A stretch of 60,081 nucleotides of DNA from Thermodesulfovibrio sp. N1 (GCF_001707915.1 NZ_MAVV01000006.1:1-60081), one strand, 5' to 3'. Positions 16,580 to 25,903 are shown, numbered from the stretch's first letter. Notes: a model not told the origin generated them from the sequence alone. Program-made: numbers and translations.

Positions 16580-17524
16580 ATGCGAAATACTCCAAGAAAA
16601 AACGGAACAAAAACAAGTACTTTTGGTTCTCCTGGAAGAATCAATCATGACTCCACCTCTTTTTATACAAGTAGATTATACGAAGGTTTGCCCAAAGAGG
16701 AACCTGTCAAATATGTTGAAAATCTAGTCCCTCCAGAATTTATAGATAAAATCCTTTGTAAATCAAGTGAAAAGATGAATGAATTGCCTGATAATAGCAT
16801 TCATCTCATGGTTACCTCTCCACCTTATAATGTAGGGAAAGAATATGATGAGAATCTTACCTTGAATGAATATAGAGGATTCTTAAAAAGGGTGTGGAGC
16901 GAGGTTAAAAGAGTTCTTGTTCCGGGTGGCAGGGCATGCATCAATATTGCCAATCTTGGAAGAAAACCATACATTCCACTTCATGCTTTTATCATAGAAG
17001 ATATGCTTGATTTAGGATTTTTAATGCGGGGTGAAATCATATGGAATAAGGCATCAAGTGGCAGTCCTTCTACTGCTTGGGGTAGCTGGCTTTCTGCCAA
17101 AAATCCGACTTTAAGAGACATTCATGAATACATATTGGTTTTTTCTAAAGGAAGTTTTTCAAGGGAAAATCTCGGAAGAAAAAACACAATTTCTAAGGAG
17201 GAGTTTCTTGAATTTACAAAAAGTGTATGGACATTTCCTGCAGAATCAGCCACAAAAGTGGGTCACCCTGCACCTTTTCCTTTAGAGTTGCCTTATAGAT
17301 TGATTCAACTTTATACCTTTGAAGGAGAGATTGTCTTAGACCCATTTATAGGAAGCGGACAAACCGCGATTTCAGCACTTAAAACCCGGAGACATTATGT
17401 TGGATACGAAATAAACGAAAAATATGTAAAATTAGCAGAAGAGCGAATAAAAAAGTTCTCTCTTGTTTTTAATACTCCCAAATTATTTGAATTTAAAGAG
17501 GAAAAGGATAATAAAAATGGCTAA
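16580..17524 (+). CDS. DNA methyltransferase, beta-class (N4-cytosine or N6-adenine)
   Basis: Amino-methyltransferase (314 aa) of the restriction-modification pair. The catalytic motif IV TSPPYNVG (about residue 81) comes before the SAM-binding motif I DPFIGSGQT (about residue 253), which is the circular order of the beta class. SPPY rather than DPPY favours N4-cytosine. The target-recognition region lies between, with WNKASSGSPSTAWGSW. The protein is expected to protect the site cut by the preceding nuclease. The first 50 residues (RNTPRKNGTKTSTFGSPGR) are an extension before the core. It is followed by a 218 bp gap and mrr. Confidence 0.88.
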   Translation: MRNTPRKNGTKTSTFGSPGRINHDSTSFYTSRLYEGLPKEEPVKYVENLVPPEFIDKILCKSSEKMNELPDNSIHLMVTSPPYNVGKEYDENLTLNEYRGFLKRVWSEVKRVLVPGGRACINIANLGRKPYIPLHAFIIEDMLDLGFLMRGEIIWNKASSGSPSTAWGSWLSAKNPTLRDIHEYILVFSKGSFSRENLGRKNTISKEEFLEFTKSVWTFPAESATKVGHPAPFPLELPYRLIQLYTFEGEIVLDPFIGSGQTAISALKTRRHYVGYEINEKYVKLAEERIKKFSLVFNTPKLFEFKEEKDNKNG

Positions 17525-17742
17525 ATGGCATATAAAAAGCATAAAATATATGTGGTTTATTGACACTACCCCAAATAATTCCATAACTATCAGGGGGGTT
17601 TTTATGCTAAGGACAATATTTGATGACAATAAAGGGTAATTTCGGTTTTTCTATCGGAAATTGTAGTAATCTTATGACTATTGTCATGAATAGAAATTTG
17701 TTTAAAATAACTTAATGAATTTGAAAAATTTCTAAAAATGAT
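17525..17742. other. Intergenic region between methyltransferase and mrr, with repeat motif
   Basis: It contains the motif TTTTTCTATCGGAAATTG around 17646-17664, one member of the dispersed TCTATCGGNAATT family. There AATTTC and GAAATT arms make a small inverted repeat. A tiny frame of 11 codons at 17604-17639 follows GGGGGG but has no family features, so I do not call it a gene. Confidence 0.5.
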
Positions 17743-18656
17743 ATGATACCCACTTATGAAAATATAATGTTACCTTTATTAAGATTACTTGGTGATGGAA
17801 ATGAAAGACCTTTTAGTGAATTGGTAAATCAGTTGGCTGACTATTTCAAACTTACTCAAGAAGAAAGAGGGAGAAAAGTACCGAGTGGTACTCAATCAAT
17901 TTTTTATGGTCGAGTCAACTGGGCAAAAACATACCTAAAAAAGCAAGACTTTTGGATATTCCTAAAAGAGGATTTATAAAAATCACGCAAAGAGGGATGG
18001 AAATTTTAGAAAAAAAACCAGAGAAAATAGATTATGAAGATCTCGTGAAATATGATGAGTTCAGAGAATGGAGAGAAAAATCTGAAAAAACCTCAAATAA
18101 AATGCAAGTTGAGAAAAGAACATCAATAGAAACACAATCTCCAGAAGAAATAATATCCTTAAAAGTAGAGGAAATTAACAATCTTGTCAAAGATGAGTTA
18201 AAAAATAAAATTGTATCACTCACTCCAGAACAGTTTGAAAAGGTTGTAATTGATATTTTATTAAAAATGGGATATGGTGGTTCTTTTGAAGAGGCAAGTC
18301 AGCATATTGGTAAAAGTCATGATGGAGGAATTGATGGAATTATTAAACAAGATATTCTAGGTTTAGATAATGTATATATTCAGGCTAAACAATGGACAAG
18401 TGGTTCATTTGGCAGGAAAGAACTTCAAGCATTTGTTGGTGCCATTCATGGTAAAGGCAAAAAAGGAGTCTTTATAACTACTTCACAATTTACTAATGAA
18501 TCATTAGAATACGCAAAATCTCTTTCTGATATTAAAATTATTCTAATTGATGGTGATAAGTTGGTTGATTATATGATAAAGTTTAAAATTGGAGTTAAGC
18601 CCTTTAGAATTTATGAAATTTTAAAAATTGATGAAGATTATTTTGAAGAATTTTAA
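17743..18656 (+). pseudogene. mrr: Mrr-type restriction endonuclease with one-base frameshift
   Basis: Two frames join to a 304 aa protein, the same length as E. coli Mrr, a modification-dependent (type IV) nuclease. The N-terminal part (MIPTYENIMLPLLRLLGDG to VNWAKTYLKK) is the Mrr winged-helix domain. The second frame (LLDIPKRGFIKITQRGMEIL onward) completes it and carries the catalytic domain: GKSHDGGIDGIIKQD, then VYIQAKQW, matching the Mrr D...QxK motif. The break is at an A6 run (17937-17942). One more A would restore the frame. In the zero frame the run reads A AAA AAG, the classic dnaX-type slippery heptamer. Sequencing error, true inactivation and -1 slippage are all possible. It belongs to the same defence island as the preceding pair. 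Confidence 0.85.
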
Positions 18657-18661
18657 AATTT

Positions 18662-20203
18662 TTATTTTATCTTTCTCAAAATCTTCTCTAAAAGCTTCTC
18701 TACCTCCTCTACTGTTTTAATATTTATAAGTTTTTGTTCAGGGATTTCGGTTGGTGATTCAAAATTTTCCTTCTGGGCTAAGTAAATCTCCCATCGGGCA
18801 TCAGAAATATCCTGTGTATCTTTCCTCCTCATAAATCTCTCCTTTACAACACTATCAGGTGCAGTACACCATATCCAGTAAATATCTGCAAATCTAAGTT
18901 CCTTCTGAACAATATCCCGATAGACTCTTTCTCTAAATGTAGCATCTAAAACTACATCTCTGCCTTTTTTTAATGTCTCTTTTGCAATCTCTATCATTTT
19001 TTTATAAGTTTTTTCTGTATATTCTTTACTATAAATTCCCTTTTCAAAGGGTTCATAACGATGTTCTGTTGGAGCAATCCCAACAAGATTTTTTCTTACT
19101 ATATCTGAAGGGAGCCATTCTGAAAGAGTTATTTCACTTAATGCTCTTGCAAGGGTTGATTTACCTGTTCCAGAAAGTCCAAATACTACAAAAAGCTTTG
19201 GAACACCTTCTGCATAAATATAAGCAAGGTCAAAATACTTTTGCGCATTTTTTAAAGCTTCCGCTCGTTGTTCTTCTGTAAAAGCTTTATCCATTGAAGT
19301 AAAGCATCCAATTTTACCTCTTACATAGGCACGGTAGCATTTGTAAAAATTAAGAAGCTTCAATAAGTCCCTGTCATCTGATTTTTCAACATATTTTTCC
19401 ACAAAATATTTTGAAAGAGCCTCATAATCATGAAAATCTAAGTCCATACTCAAAAAGGCTATATCAGAGGCAATATCCTGACAGCGAAATCTCTCATTAA
19501 ACTCTATGCAATCATAGATATAAACTTTTTTTAAATCATCAAAGCATATATTGGCAGAGTAGAGATCTCCATGACCTTCACGAATAAAGCCTTCTTTGAT
19601 TCGTTTCTCAAAAAGAGAGGTATTTTCTTTTATAAAATTTCTTGTCCAATTAATGATATGATTATATCTCCATTTATTTAAAGCTTTTCCCACAAAGCCT
19701 TCTGTCTGGGTAAAATTTTCTTCTGTATTAAAAGAAACCGTATCAATAGAGCCAAACTGATTTACTCCTTTACCTGTTCTGACAGACTTATAAAAAGGAA
19801 CGAGTAAATCCACAATTAAATCAATATGTTTCTCTGTTAAAGCTCTGTTTTTTAAAATTTTTTGCATCATGCCATCCTCAGGAAGCCTTTTCATTTTTAC
19901 AGCATATTCAACTGGATTTTCACTGTTTTCAACTTTATATCCATCCTTAGTCAGAGAAATTGGGACTACTCCAAGATATACTTCAGGACAGAATCTTCTG
20001 TTTAGCTCCACCTCTTTTTCACAGTAAAAGCGTCTTAGTTCAAGGGTTGTGAAATCAAGAAATCCAAAGTTCACAGGCTTTTTAATTTTGTAAACTAAAT
20101 CATCAGCTAAGAAAACATAGGAAATATGGGTCTGAATTAATTTTAATTCCTTTGGTTTATGAGAAAAAGACTCTCTTTTAAGTTCCTCTGCCCAGTTAAC
20201 CAT
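18662..20203 (-). CDS. Fused APH-like kinase and P-loop ATP-binding protein
   Basis: Protein of 513 aa with two parts. The N-terminal about 330 residues resemble an aminoglycoside phosphotransferase/choline kinase fold, with the Brenner-like motif HGDLYSANICFDD and YDCIEFNERFRCQDIASD behind it. The C-terminal part is a small nucleoside-kinase-like P-loop domain with Walker A GLSGTGKST (about residue 345) and DATFRERVYRD. This architecture is widespread as 'bifunctional aminoglycoside phosphotransferase/ATP-binding protein', but the substrate is unknown. It is not evidence of drug resistance. Its ATG overlaps the lhgO stop (TAATG), so the two are translationally coupled. Confidence 0.8.
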   Translation of the reverse strand: MVNWAEELKRESFSHKPKELKLIQTHISYVFLADDLVYKIKKPVNFGFLDFTTLELRRFYCEKEVELNRRFCPEVYLGVVPISLTKDGYKVENSENPVEYAVKMKRLPEDGMMQKILKNRALTEKHIDLIVDLLVPFYKSVRTGKGVNQFGSIDTVSFNTEENFTQTEGFVGKALNKWRYNHIINWTRNFIKENTSLFEKRIKEGFIREGHGDLYSANICFDDLKKVYIYDCIEFNERFRCQDIASDIAFLSMDLDFHDYEALSKYFVEKYVEKSDDRDLLKLLNFYKCYRAYVRGKIGCFTSMDKAFTEEQRAEALKNAQKYFDLAYIYAEGVPKLFVVFGLSGTGKSTLARALSEITLSEWLPSDIVRKNLVGIAPTEHRYEPFEKGIYSKEYTEKTYKKMIEIAKETLKKGRDVVLDATFRERVYRDIVQKELRFADIYWIWCTAPDSVVKERFMRRKDTQDISDARWEIYLAQKENFESPTEIPEQKLINIKTVEEVEKLLEKILRKIK

Positions 20204-21387
20204 TATTTTTTCTCCATAAAGTATTCTTTTACAATAAACTCTGCAAAGGCAAAGGCAGAAGTAAAGGCTGGCGATATTGCATTGAGAATGTGTATTGTTT
20301 TAGACTCCTTTAAAACTACAAAATCCATAACAAGTTCCTTTTTCTTTATATCAATTAGTTGAGGTCTAATACCTACTTTAGAAGACGGTAAAAGGTCATC
20401 AATGGTTATATTTTCAAGCATATCCTTAATATCATCGTAAAATTTTTTCGCTGAATACTTTCTTATCTCCGAAAAGGCATTATTTCTAAATTTCTCATTA
20501 CTCATAAAAAGTAAAAAATCTCTCCAAAGAATTTGTAAACTCTCCAATCCTAAATTGTCAAACATTTTGTAATTTTCTCTTCCTAAGGCAGGTGTTGCAG
20601 TTGGACCAACATAAACTGTTCCATCATAAATTTTAGTAAAATGTACACCTAAAAAGGGGTTTCTTATATCTGGCACAGGATATATATTTCCTTTTACAAG
20701 AAAGTTTTTTTCTTTCCTAAGCTTTTTATACAATCCTTTAAAGGGCAAAATTCTGTAATTTAGCCCTAAGCCAAAACTATGAGCTATTTTATCTGCATAG
20801 GCACCTGCTGAATTTATGAAATATTCAAATTGAATTTTTCCTTGAAATGTTTCTATGTTATTTGAATTAATAAATTTTTTAAAACTTACCCCCTTTAAAA
20901 TTTTTATACCTGCCTCTTTAAGTTCATTTTCAAGGGAAATTAGAATTTCTCTTGGATTAATAATTGCAGTTAAAGGACTATAAAGGGCTTTTTCATATGT
21001 TTTTGCATATGGTTCTATTTCTTTTAAAGTTTTACTGTCAACAAGTTCTACCTCTGCACCATTTTGTTTTGCCCTTTTGTAAAGCTCATAAAGTACTGGC
21101 AATTCTGTTTCCTTTTTTGTAACAATGACCTTACCAGATTCAATTAGGGTGAGTCCTCTTTCTTTGCAATACTGCTTCATAAGCTGATTACCTTTTAAAC
21201 AAAACCTTGCTTTAAGTGTTTCAGGAGTATAATAAATTCCTGCATGTAGTACCCCACTGTTTCTTCCAGAGGCATGTTTGCCCAAATCAGGCTCTTTATC
21301 AAAAATTACAATATCTTTTATTCCTAAATTAAGAATCTCCTTAGCTATTGTAAGCCCTGTTATTCCAGCACCGCAGATTAAAATCAT
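20203..21387 (-). CDS. lhgO: L-2-hydroxyglutarate oxidase/dehydrogenase-like FAD enzyme
   Basis: FAD-dependent oxidoreductase of the DAO fold (394 aa). The dinucleotide-binding start is LICGAGITGLTIAKEILNLG, followed by the LhgO signature KHASGRNSGVLHAGIYY. The central VHFTKIYDGTVYVGPTATPALGRENY and the C-terminal NAISPAFTSAFAFAEF segments also fit. It would oxidise L-2-hydroxyglutarate to 2-oxoglutarate and pass electrons to quinone. It shares a base with the start of the following APH/kinase gene. Upstream is the 291 bp region with the nested repeat. Confidence 0.85.
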   Translation of the reverse strand: MILICGAGITGLTIAKEILNLGIKDIVIFDKEPDLGKHASGRNSGVLHAGIYYTPETLKARFCLKGNQLMKQYCKERGLTLIESGKVIVTKKETELPVLYELYKRAKQNGAEVELVDSKTLKEIEPYAKTYEKALYSPLTAIINPREILISLENELKEAGIKILKGVSFKKFINSNNIETFQGKIQFEYFINSAGAYADKIAHSFGLGLNYRILPFKGLYKKLRKEKNFLVKGNIYPVPDIRNPFLGVHFTKIYDGTVYVGPTATPALGRENYKMFDNLGLESLQILWRDFLLFMSNEKFRNNAFSEIRKYSAKKFYDDIKDMLENITIDDLLPSSKVGIRPQLIDIKKKELVMDFVVLKESKTIHILNAISPAFTSAFAFAEFIVKEYFMEKK

Positions 21388-21470
21388 TTTTTACTGCCTC
21401 TCATGTGCGTACTCTAAGATTTGTATTCATGGTAACTATTTTATATCAAAAATATACAAATTTTATACTT

Positions 21471-21645
21471 TAAAATTGCCGATAGAAAAACACTGATTTT
21501 GTCATTCCGAAGGAGTATGAGCGACTGAGGAATCTCCTCATTTTTCATCAGATAGATTCTTTAATGAGAGATTCCTTAGGGTATTGAACCCCTCGGAATG
21601 ACTGCATAAACGAAATATTGCTTTTATTCTGTATCGGCAATTTTA
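21471..21645. repeat. 175 bp nested inverted-repeat (MITE-like) element
   Basis: The outer ends are a perfect 14 bp inverted repeat: TAAAATTGCCGATA at 21471-21484 and TATCGGCAATTTTA at 21632-21645. Inside is a second palindrome with arms of about 35 nt, 21501-21536 (starting GTCATTCCGAAGG) and 21568-21602 (ending CCTCGGAATGAC), around a short AT-rich loop. It fills most of the gap between the radical SAM gene and lhgO and has no transposase. The outer motif recurs near 15538, 17650, 27778, 28496 and weakly 28880. The inner arm recurs inside iorA. Confidence 0.75.
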
Positions 21646-21678
21646 GGTTATACTTATCTTATTTTTTAAGAAAGGAGT

Positions 21679-22785
21679 TTAATTTTTGCATCTTATCAAA
21701 TGGATATTTCCAATTGAAACATTTTTCAGTCCTGCTTTTAAAGAAGCCTCATGGCAATCTTCAGCTAATTTTTTTGATGTAAGAGGTAGATCACTCATAT
21801 AAAAATGGGGATAAAAGGCAAGTAAACGATAGGGAATTTTAGGATTCAATGAGGCAATAAAATTAGCGATTTTGCTTACTTCTTCGGAATCTATATATCC
21901 AGGGACTAAAAGAGTGCTTGCAATAAGAAGTGGCGGAGATGGTCTTTTGTCAAAAAACTTTGCTACATAGGCAAAATTCTCCAGAGTTCTCCTGTTTGAA
22001 ACTCCTGTTAATGCAATATGAAGAGGCTCATCCCATGCTTTAATATCAAATTTGATACATCCACCAGAAATAAGGCTCAATTCAATCATCTTTTCAAGAT
22101 AAGCTTTATGAACTGATCCATTTGTTTCCCAGCATATTCTTAATATTTTCTCCTTTTTTTCTCTGATAGCTCTTCGGGATGCCTCAAGGGCAAAAACTAT
22201 TTGTGGTGAAGGATCTCCACCAAAGTAGCATATGCAGGATACAGCTGGAGTAATGCTTTTCAATAATTCATCAACTGTTCTTATTCTTGACTTAAAGGTC
22301 TCTTCTTTAAAGTGCCAGTTTTGACAATAAAGGCAATTAAAAGAGCAGGCATGAAAAAATACTGCAAGATTATAATATCCGTATTCAGCTCCTTTGGTAT
22401 AAGCAAAATCTGGATATCCAGAGCCAGTTCCTGCTGGGCAAACCCAATCTGCAACACAGTTTGTTGGAAGAGGATCAAGATACCAGCTAAGTTTTCCATA
22501 GCCATATGGAGGTACAATCAATTTCCCATTTTCATTTTTTCTTAATCCGCAGTATCCATATTCACCAGATGGAATCTTACATTCATTTACGCATATTTTA
22601 CATTGAATTCCTGTCTCTGCCTTTGGTGGAAATGGAGGTAATCCATAAGCAAGTCTACTTTCTTTATGAGATTCTGATGATACTTCTATAGCTTCTTCCG
22701 GATATTTTCTAATACAACTTAAACAAACCCCTGGATATTTAGCAATGTAAGAAGAAGATTCATTACATATTTTACAAACACCCAT
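21679..22785 (-). CDS. Radical SAM protein, pyruvate-formate-lyase-activase-like
   Basis: Radical SAM enzyme (368 aa). The cluster motif CSFNCLYCQNW (CxxxCxxC) sits near residue 148. The N-terminus has extra cysteine pairs (CKIC, CLSC) and then CKICVNECKIPSGEYGYCGLR, typical of the PflA-like/AmrS-related group. GGDPSPQ follows the core, as in activases. No glycyl-radical enzyme is adjacent, so the target is unknown. It starts 6 nt after the rhomboid stop, so the pair is probably cotranscribed. It could belong to the AmmeMemoRadiSam neighbourhood, but the partner proteins are not here. Confidence 0.85.
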   Translation of the reverse strand: MGVCKICNESSSYIAKYPGVCLSCIRKYPEEAIEVSSESHKESRLAYGLPPFPPKAETGIQCKICVNECKIPSGEYGYCGLRKNENGKLIVPPYGYGKLSWYLDPLPTNCVADWVCPAGTGSGYPDFAYTKGAEYGYYNLAVFFHACSFNCLYCQNWHFKEETFKSRIRTVDELLKSITPAVSCICYFGGDPSPQIVFALEASRRAIREKKEKILRICWETNGSVHKAYLEKMIELSLISGGCIKFDIKAWDEPLHIALTGVSNRRTLENFAYVAKFFDKRPSPPLLIASTLLVPGYIDSEEVSKIANFIASLNPKIPYRLLAFYPHFYMSDLPLTSKKLAEDCHEASLKAGLKNVSIGNIHLIRCKN

Positions 22786-22791
22786 ATTTAA

Positions 22792-23517
22792 TTATAAAAA
22801 TCTTCCCCATGCGCAGTAATAGTCAAACTGATCATCATAAATACGGAGTCTCTTTTTGATAACGAATATTCGATGTAAAATTATTCCGAAAACAAAACCT
22901 CCTATATGAGCCCACCAGGCAACTCCTCCTACATCAGTTGGGGAGAGAAGAGAACCAAGTCCTGAAAAAAGTTGAATAAAAAACCACATTAAAATATAAA
23001 AAATGGCAGGAAGGGAAAAAAAGAATGGGAAAAAAAGAATGGGAAAAAGAGTTATTACTCTTGCATGGGGAAACATTATCATATAGGCACCTAAAACTCC
23101 TGATATTGCTCCAGAGGCTCCAACTGTGGGAATCATTGAGCTTGGATTTATAAGACAGTGAATCCAGCTTGCACCAAATCCGCAAAGCAAATAAAAAATT
23201 AAAAATCTAAATGAACCCATCTTGTCTTCCACATTATCAGCAAAAATAAACATGATCCACATATTACTTATTAAATGAAACCAGCCACCATGAAGAAACA
23301 TACTTGTCAAAAAAGGAAGATAGTAAAAGGGGTCAATGGGAAGGGAGCTTACAAGCATGTATTTTGCAGGAATTAAACCAAAAATATGAAATAAATAATC
23401 TAAATCTTCTGGTGTCAACATTAGTTCAAAAATAAAAATTATTGAATTTAAAGCAATAATAAGCCATGTCATATAGGGAGTATATCTTCTTGGAAGACAA
23501 TCCCTTATTGGTATCAT
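22792..23517 (-). CDS. Rhomboid-family intramembrane serine protease
   Basis: Polytopic membrane protein (241 aa) with about six hydrophobic segments. The catalytic Ser lies in GASGAISGVLGAY and the catalytic His in WAHIGGFVFG. The HGGWFHLISNMW segment in the first loop region is also conserved. The N-terminus MIPIRDCLPRRYTPYMTW is typical of bacterial rhomboids that begin with IPxxD. It cleaves membrane-anchored substrates; none can be named. It is the first gene of a pair with the radical SAM protein. Confidence 0.92.
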   Translation of the reverse strand: MIPIRDCLPRRYTPYMTWLIIALNSIIFIFELMLTPEDLDYLFHIFGLIPAKYMLVSSLPIDPFYYLPFLTSMFLHGGWFHLISNMWIMFIFADNVEDKMGSFRFLIFYLLCGFGASWIHCLINPSSMIPTVGASGAISGVLGAYMIMFPHARVITLFPILFFPFFFSLPAIFYILMWFFIQLFSGLGSLLSPTDVGGVAWWAHIGGFVFGIILHRIFVIKKRLRIYDDQFDYYCAWGRFL

Positions 23518-23624
23518 TTTACTTCACTCCTTTTTTATTGATATTGCTTTGATGATTGTTGGTAAAATTTATCTTAACAGGGATGTTTTTAGAATGAATA
23601 ATGCGCAAAAGAGTATCTAAAAAA

Positions 23625-24833
23625 TTAGGCATCTTTGTAAATGAATAAATCCATAAGTTTAAAACCCTCTTCTATTTGAATATCAGGAGAAGTAATAATT
23701 TCCTCTGAAAATTTTCTATTTTTTGAGTATTCTTTTCTACTATCATAAATTACAAAGGGAACTGGCTCAGCAGTATGAGTTTTTACTTTTACTGGAGTTG
23801 GATGATCTGGAAGAAGAAGAATTTTAAATTCCTTAAATCTTTTTGAAGCCCCATCAAGAATCCTTTTAACAACAATGCTGTCAATGTCCTCAAGGGCTTT
23901 AATTTTCAGTTTATAATCTCCCTGATGTCCAGCCTCATCGGGTGCTTCAATATGAATATAAACAAAATCAACTCTTTCTAAGGCATTCAAAGCATACTCA
24001 GCCTTGCCAGCATAGTTTGTATCTATCCAGCCTGTTGCACCTGGAACATTTATTATGTGAAATCCTGCCAAAATTCCAAGCCCCTTTGTAAGGTCTACAG
24101 CAGAAATTAAAGCACCTGAAACTCCATATTTTTCTTTAAATGTTGGCAAAGAGGGAGTTTTACCCTGTCCCCAGAGCCATATACTGTTTGCAGGTTTTTT
24201 ACCTTCTGAAATTCTTTTTTTATTAACTGGATGATCTTTGAGAATATCTATTGACTTAAAAATAAGCTCTGTCAGAATTTGTGAATTTTTCCCTATTGGA
24301 AGATACATAGATATTTCTTTTCCTGTAATGTCATGGGGTGGAGTGCATTCCACATCTTCAGAACCACCTTTCCATAACATTATGTGTCTATAACTTATTC
24401 CCGGATAAAACTTTAATTGGTCATTGCCAAGTTTTGAGTTTACTTCCTCAATAAGAATTTTTGCTTCTTCAGAAGTAATATGCCCAGCTGAGTAATCTTC
24501 CATTAAAATTCTTTTTTTATCTAAGATTTTTAATGTTACGAGATTGCACCTGTATGCCACATCATCTTTAGACAAATTTAATCCCATACTCACAGCTTCA
24601 AGTGGAGCTCTTCCAGTATAATAAACTCTCGGATCATAGCCAAGAATACTCAAATTTGCTACATCACTTCCTGGAGAAAATCCCTGAGGAATATTTTTTA
24701 CATAACCTGCTATTCCCTTTGAAGAAAGAAAATCCATGTTTGGAGTTTTAGCAACTTGAAGAGGTGTAAGCCCTCCAAGTTCTTCTAAAGGATAATCCGC
24801 TGCGCCATCAGGAACTATAACAATATATTTCAT
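23625..24833 (-). CDS. ApgM-family protein, probably homoserine kinase analogue
   Basis: Alkaline-phosphatase-superfamily protein (402 aa) of the archaeal cofactor-independent phosphoglycerate mutase family (COG3635). The N-terminus is [19 protein letters not shown], the metal and catalytic Ser region is [12 protein letters not shown] (about 52-63), and the late [13 protein letters not shown] and LLPDHPTPV segments bind metals. It overlaps thrC by 4 nt, at the end of a run containing two threonine synthase genes. From comparative genomics this subfamily has been proposed as a non-orthologous homoserine kinase when next to thr genes, which fits here since no thrB is in the cluster. Phosphoglycerate mutase remains possible. 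Confidence 0.82.
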   Translation of the reverse strand: MKYIVIVPDGAADYPLEELGGLTPLQVAKTPNMDFLSSKGIAGYVKNIPQGFSPGSDVANLSILGYDPRVYYTGRAPLEAVSMGLNLSKDDVAYRCNLVTLKILDKKRILMEDYSAGHITSEEAKILIEEVNSKLGNDQLKFYPGISYRHIMLWKGGSEDVECTPPHDITGKEISMYLPIGKNSQILTELIFKSIDILKDHPVNKKRISEGKKPANSIWLWGQGKTPSLPTFKEKYGVSGALISAVDLTKGLGILAGFHIINVPGATGWIDTNYAGKAEYALNALERVDFVYIHIEAPDEAGHQGDYKLKIKALEDIDSIVVKRILDGASKRFKEFKILLLPDHPTPVKVKTHTAEPVPFVIYDSRKEYSKNRKFSEEIITSPDIQIEEGFKLMDLFIYKDA

Positions 24834-25903
24834 AAAAGTTTCTCCACAAAAGCTCTTACACTGTCTAAATCTGCTGGCAAGACACGAGGTTCATCAGCTA
24901 CTTTGAAGACTGTATCAGGATCTTTAAGCCCATTCCCTGTAAGGGTGCAAACTACAGTTGAACCTTTTTTAAAATATCCCTCATTGTAAAGCTTTATAAC
25001 ACCAGCAACAGTGGCTGCACTTGCTGGCTCGCAAAATATTCCTTCATAGGAGGCAATCATTTTATAAGCTTTAAGTATTTCTTCATCAGTGACTATGTCT
25101 ATTTTTCCACCAGATTCATCTCTTGCCTGTAAAGCGGTTGCCCAGCTTGCAGGATTCCCGATTCTTATTGCTGTGGCAATTGTTTCAGGTTTTTCAACAG
25201 GTCTACCAAGAACAATTGGAGCTGCTCCTGATGCCTGAAACCCGAGCATTTTAGGAAGCTCAGAGATTCTTCCTTTTTCTTTATATTCCTTGTATCCCTT
25301 CCAGTAAGCTGAAATATTTCCAGCATTTCCAACAGGTAGGACATGATAATCAGGAGACTGCCCAAGCTGATCACAAACTTCAAAGGCTGCTGACTTCTGT
25401 CCTTCAATTCTGTATGGATTTATTGAATTAACAAGAGTAATCGGGTATTCTTTAACAATTGCTCTTACAATATTTAAAGCCTGATCAAAATTTCCTTTAA
25501 TCTGAATAACCACTGCTCCATGAATCATTGCCTGAACAAGTTTTCCAGTGGCAATTTTACCCTCTGGAATAAGAACAATTGCCTTTATTCCAGCTCGTGC
25601 AGCATAGGCTGAAGCTGAAGCAGAGGTATTTCCCGTTGATGCACAGATTACAGCACGAGAACCCTCTTCTAATGCCTTTGATATGGCAAGGGTCATTCCT
25701 CTGTCTTTAAAGGAACCTGTAGGATTTGCTCCATCAAACTTAAGATAAAGCTCTAAATCAATATTTAGTGCATTGGTAAGATTGTTTACCTTTACAAGAG
25801 GGGTATTACCCTCTAAAAGAGTTACAATAGGAGTTTTTTCGGTTACAGGAAAAAACTCGTAATACTCTCTTATAATTCCTTTCCAGGGCGATTTTGCATT
25901 CAT
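24830..25903 (-). CDS. thrC: Threonine synthase
   Basis: PLP fold-type II enzyme (357 aa), converting O-phosphohomoserine to threonine. The PLP-binding Lys is in [11 protein letters not shown] (about residue 62). The phosphate-binding glycine loop is near [15 protein letters not shown], and [21 protein letters not shown] is the conserved Asn segment. The length and start ([21 protein letters not shown]) match the short bacterial ThrC. It is preceded by a NIL-domain gene 2 nt away and overlaps the apgM-like gene. The window holds a second ThrC paralogue at 26447-27691, so one may use a different acceptor. Confidence 0.9.
   Translation of the reverse strand: MNAKSPWKGIIREYYEFFPVTEKTPIVTLLEGNTPLVKVNNLTNALNIDLELYLKFDGANPTGSFKDRGMTLAISKALEEGSRAVICASTGNTSASASAYAARAGIKAIVLIPEGKIATGKLVQAMIHGAVVIQIKGNFDQALNIVRAIVKEYPITLVNSINPYRIEGQKSAAFEVCDQLGQSPDYHVLPVGNAGNISAYWKGYKEYKEKGRISELPKMLGFQASGAAPIVLGRPVEKPETIATAIRIGNPASWATALQARDESGGKIDIVTDEEILKAYKMIASYEGIFCEPASAATVAGVIKLYNEGYFKKGSTVVCTLTGNGLKDPDTVFKVADEPRVLPADLDSVRAFVEKLL

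Noticed and set aside
17560-17590. TTGACA at 17560-17565 as an mrr promoter
   Set aside because: No acceptable -10 lies at 16-18 nt downstream.
17604-17639. 11-codon frame preceded by GGGGGG before mrr
   Set aside because: Too short to support. It lies next to the repeat motif, and no leader-peptide logic (codon run, attenuator) is visible.
17743-18656. Programmed -1 frameshift in mrr as a certain claim
   Set aside because: The heptamer is present, but no stimulating structure is seen and five other homopolymer shifts in the window point to errors. Kept only as a hypothesis.
18640-18690. Imperfect inverted repeat between mrr and the APH/kinase gene as a terminator
   Set aside because: The arms lie in the coding ends of both genes, the loop is long and no GC-rich stem exists.
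22981-23060. 14 nt near-tandem repeat in the rhomboid gene
   Set aside because: It encodes the normal LFPILFFPFFF loop of rhomboids at normal spacing, so it looks like codon-bias coincidence rather than a duplication.
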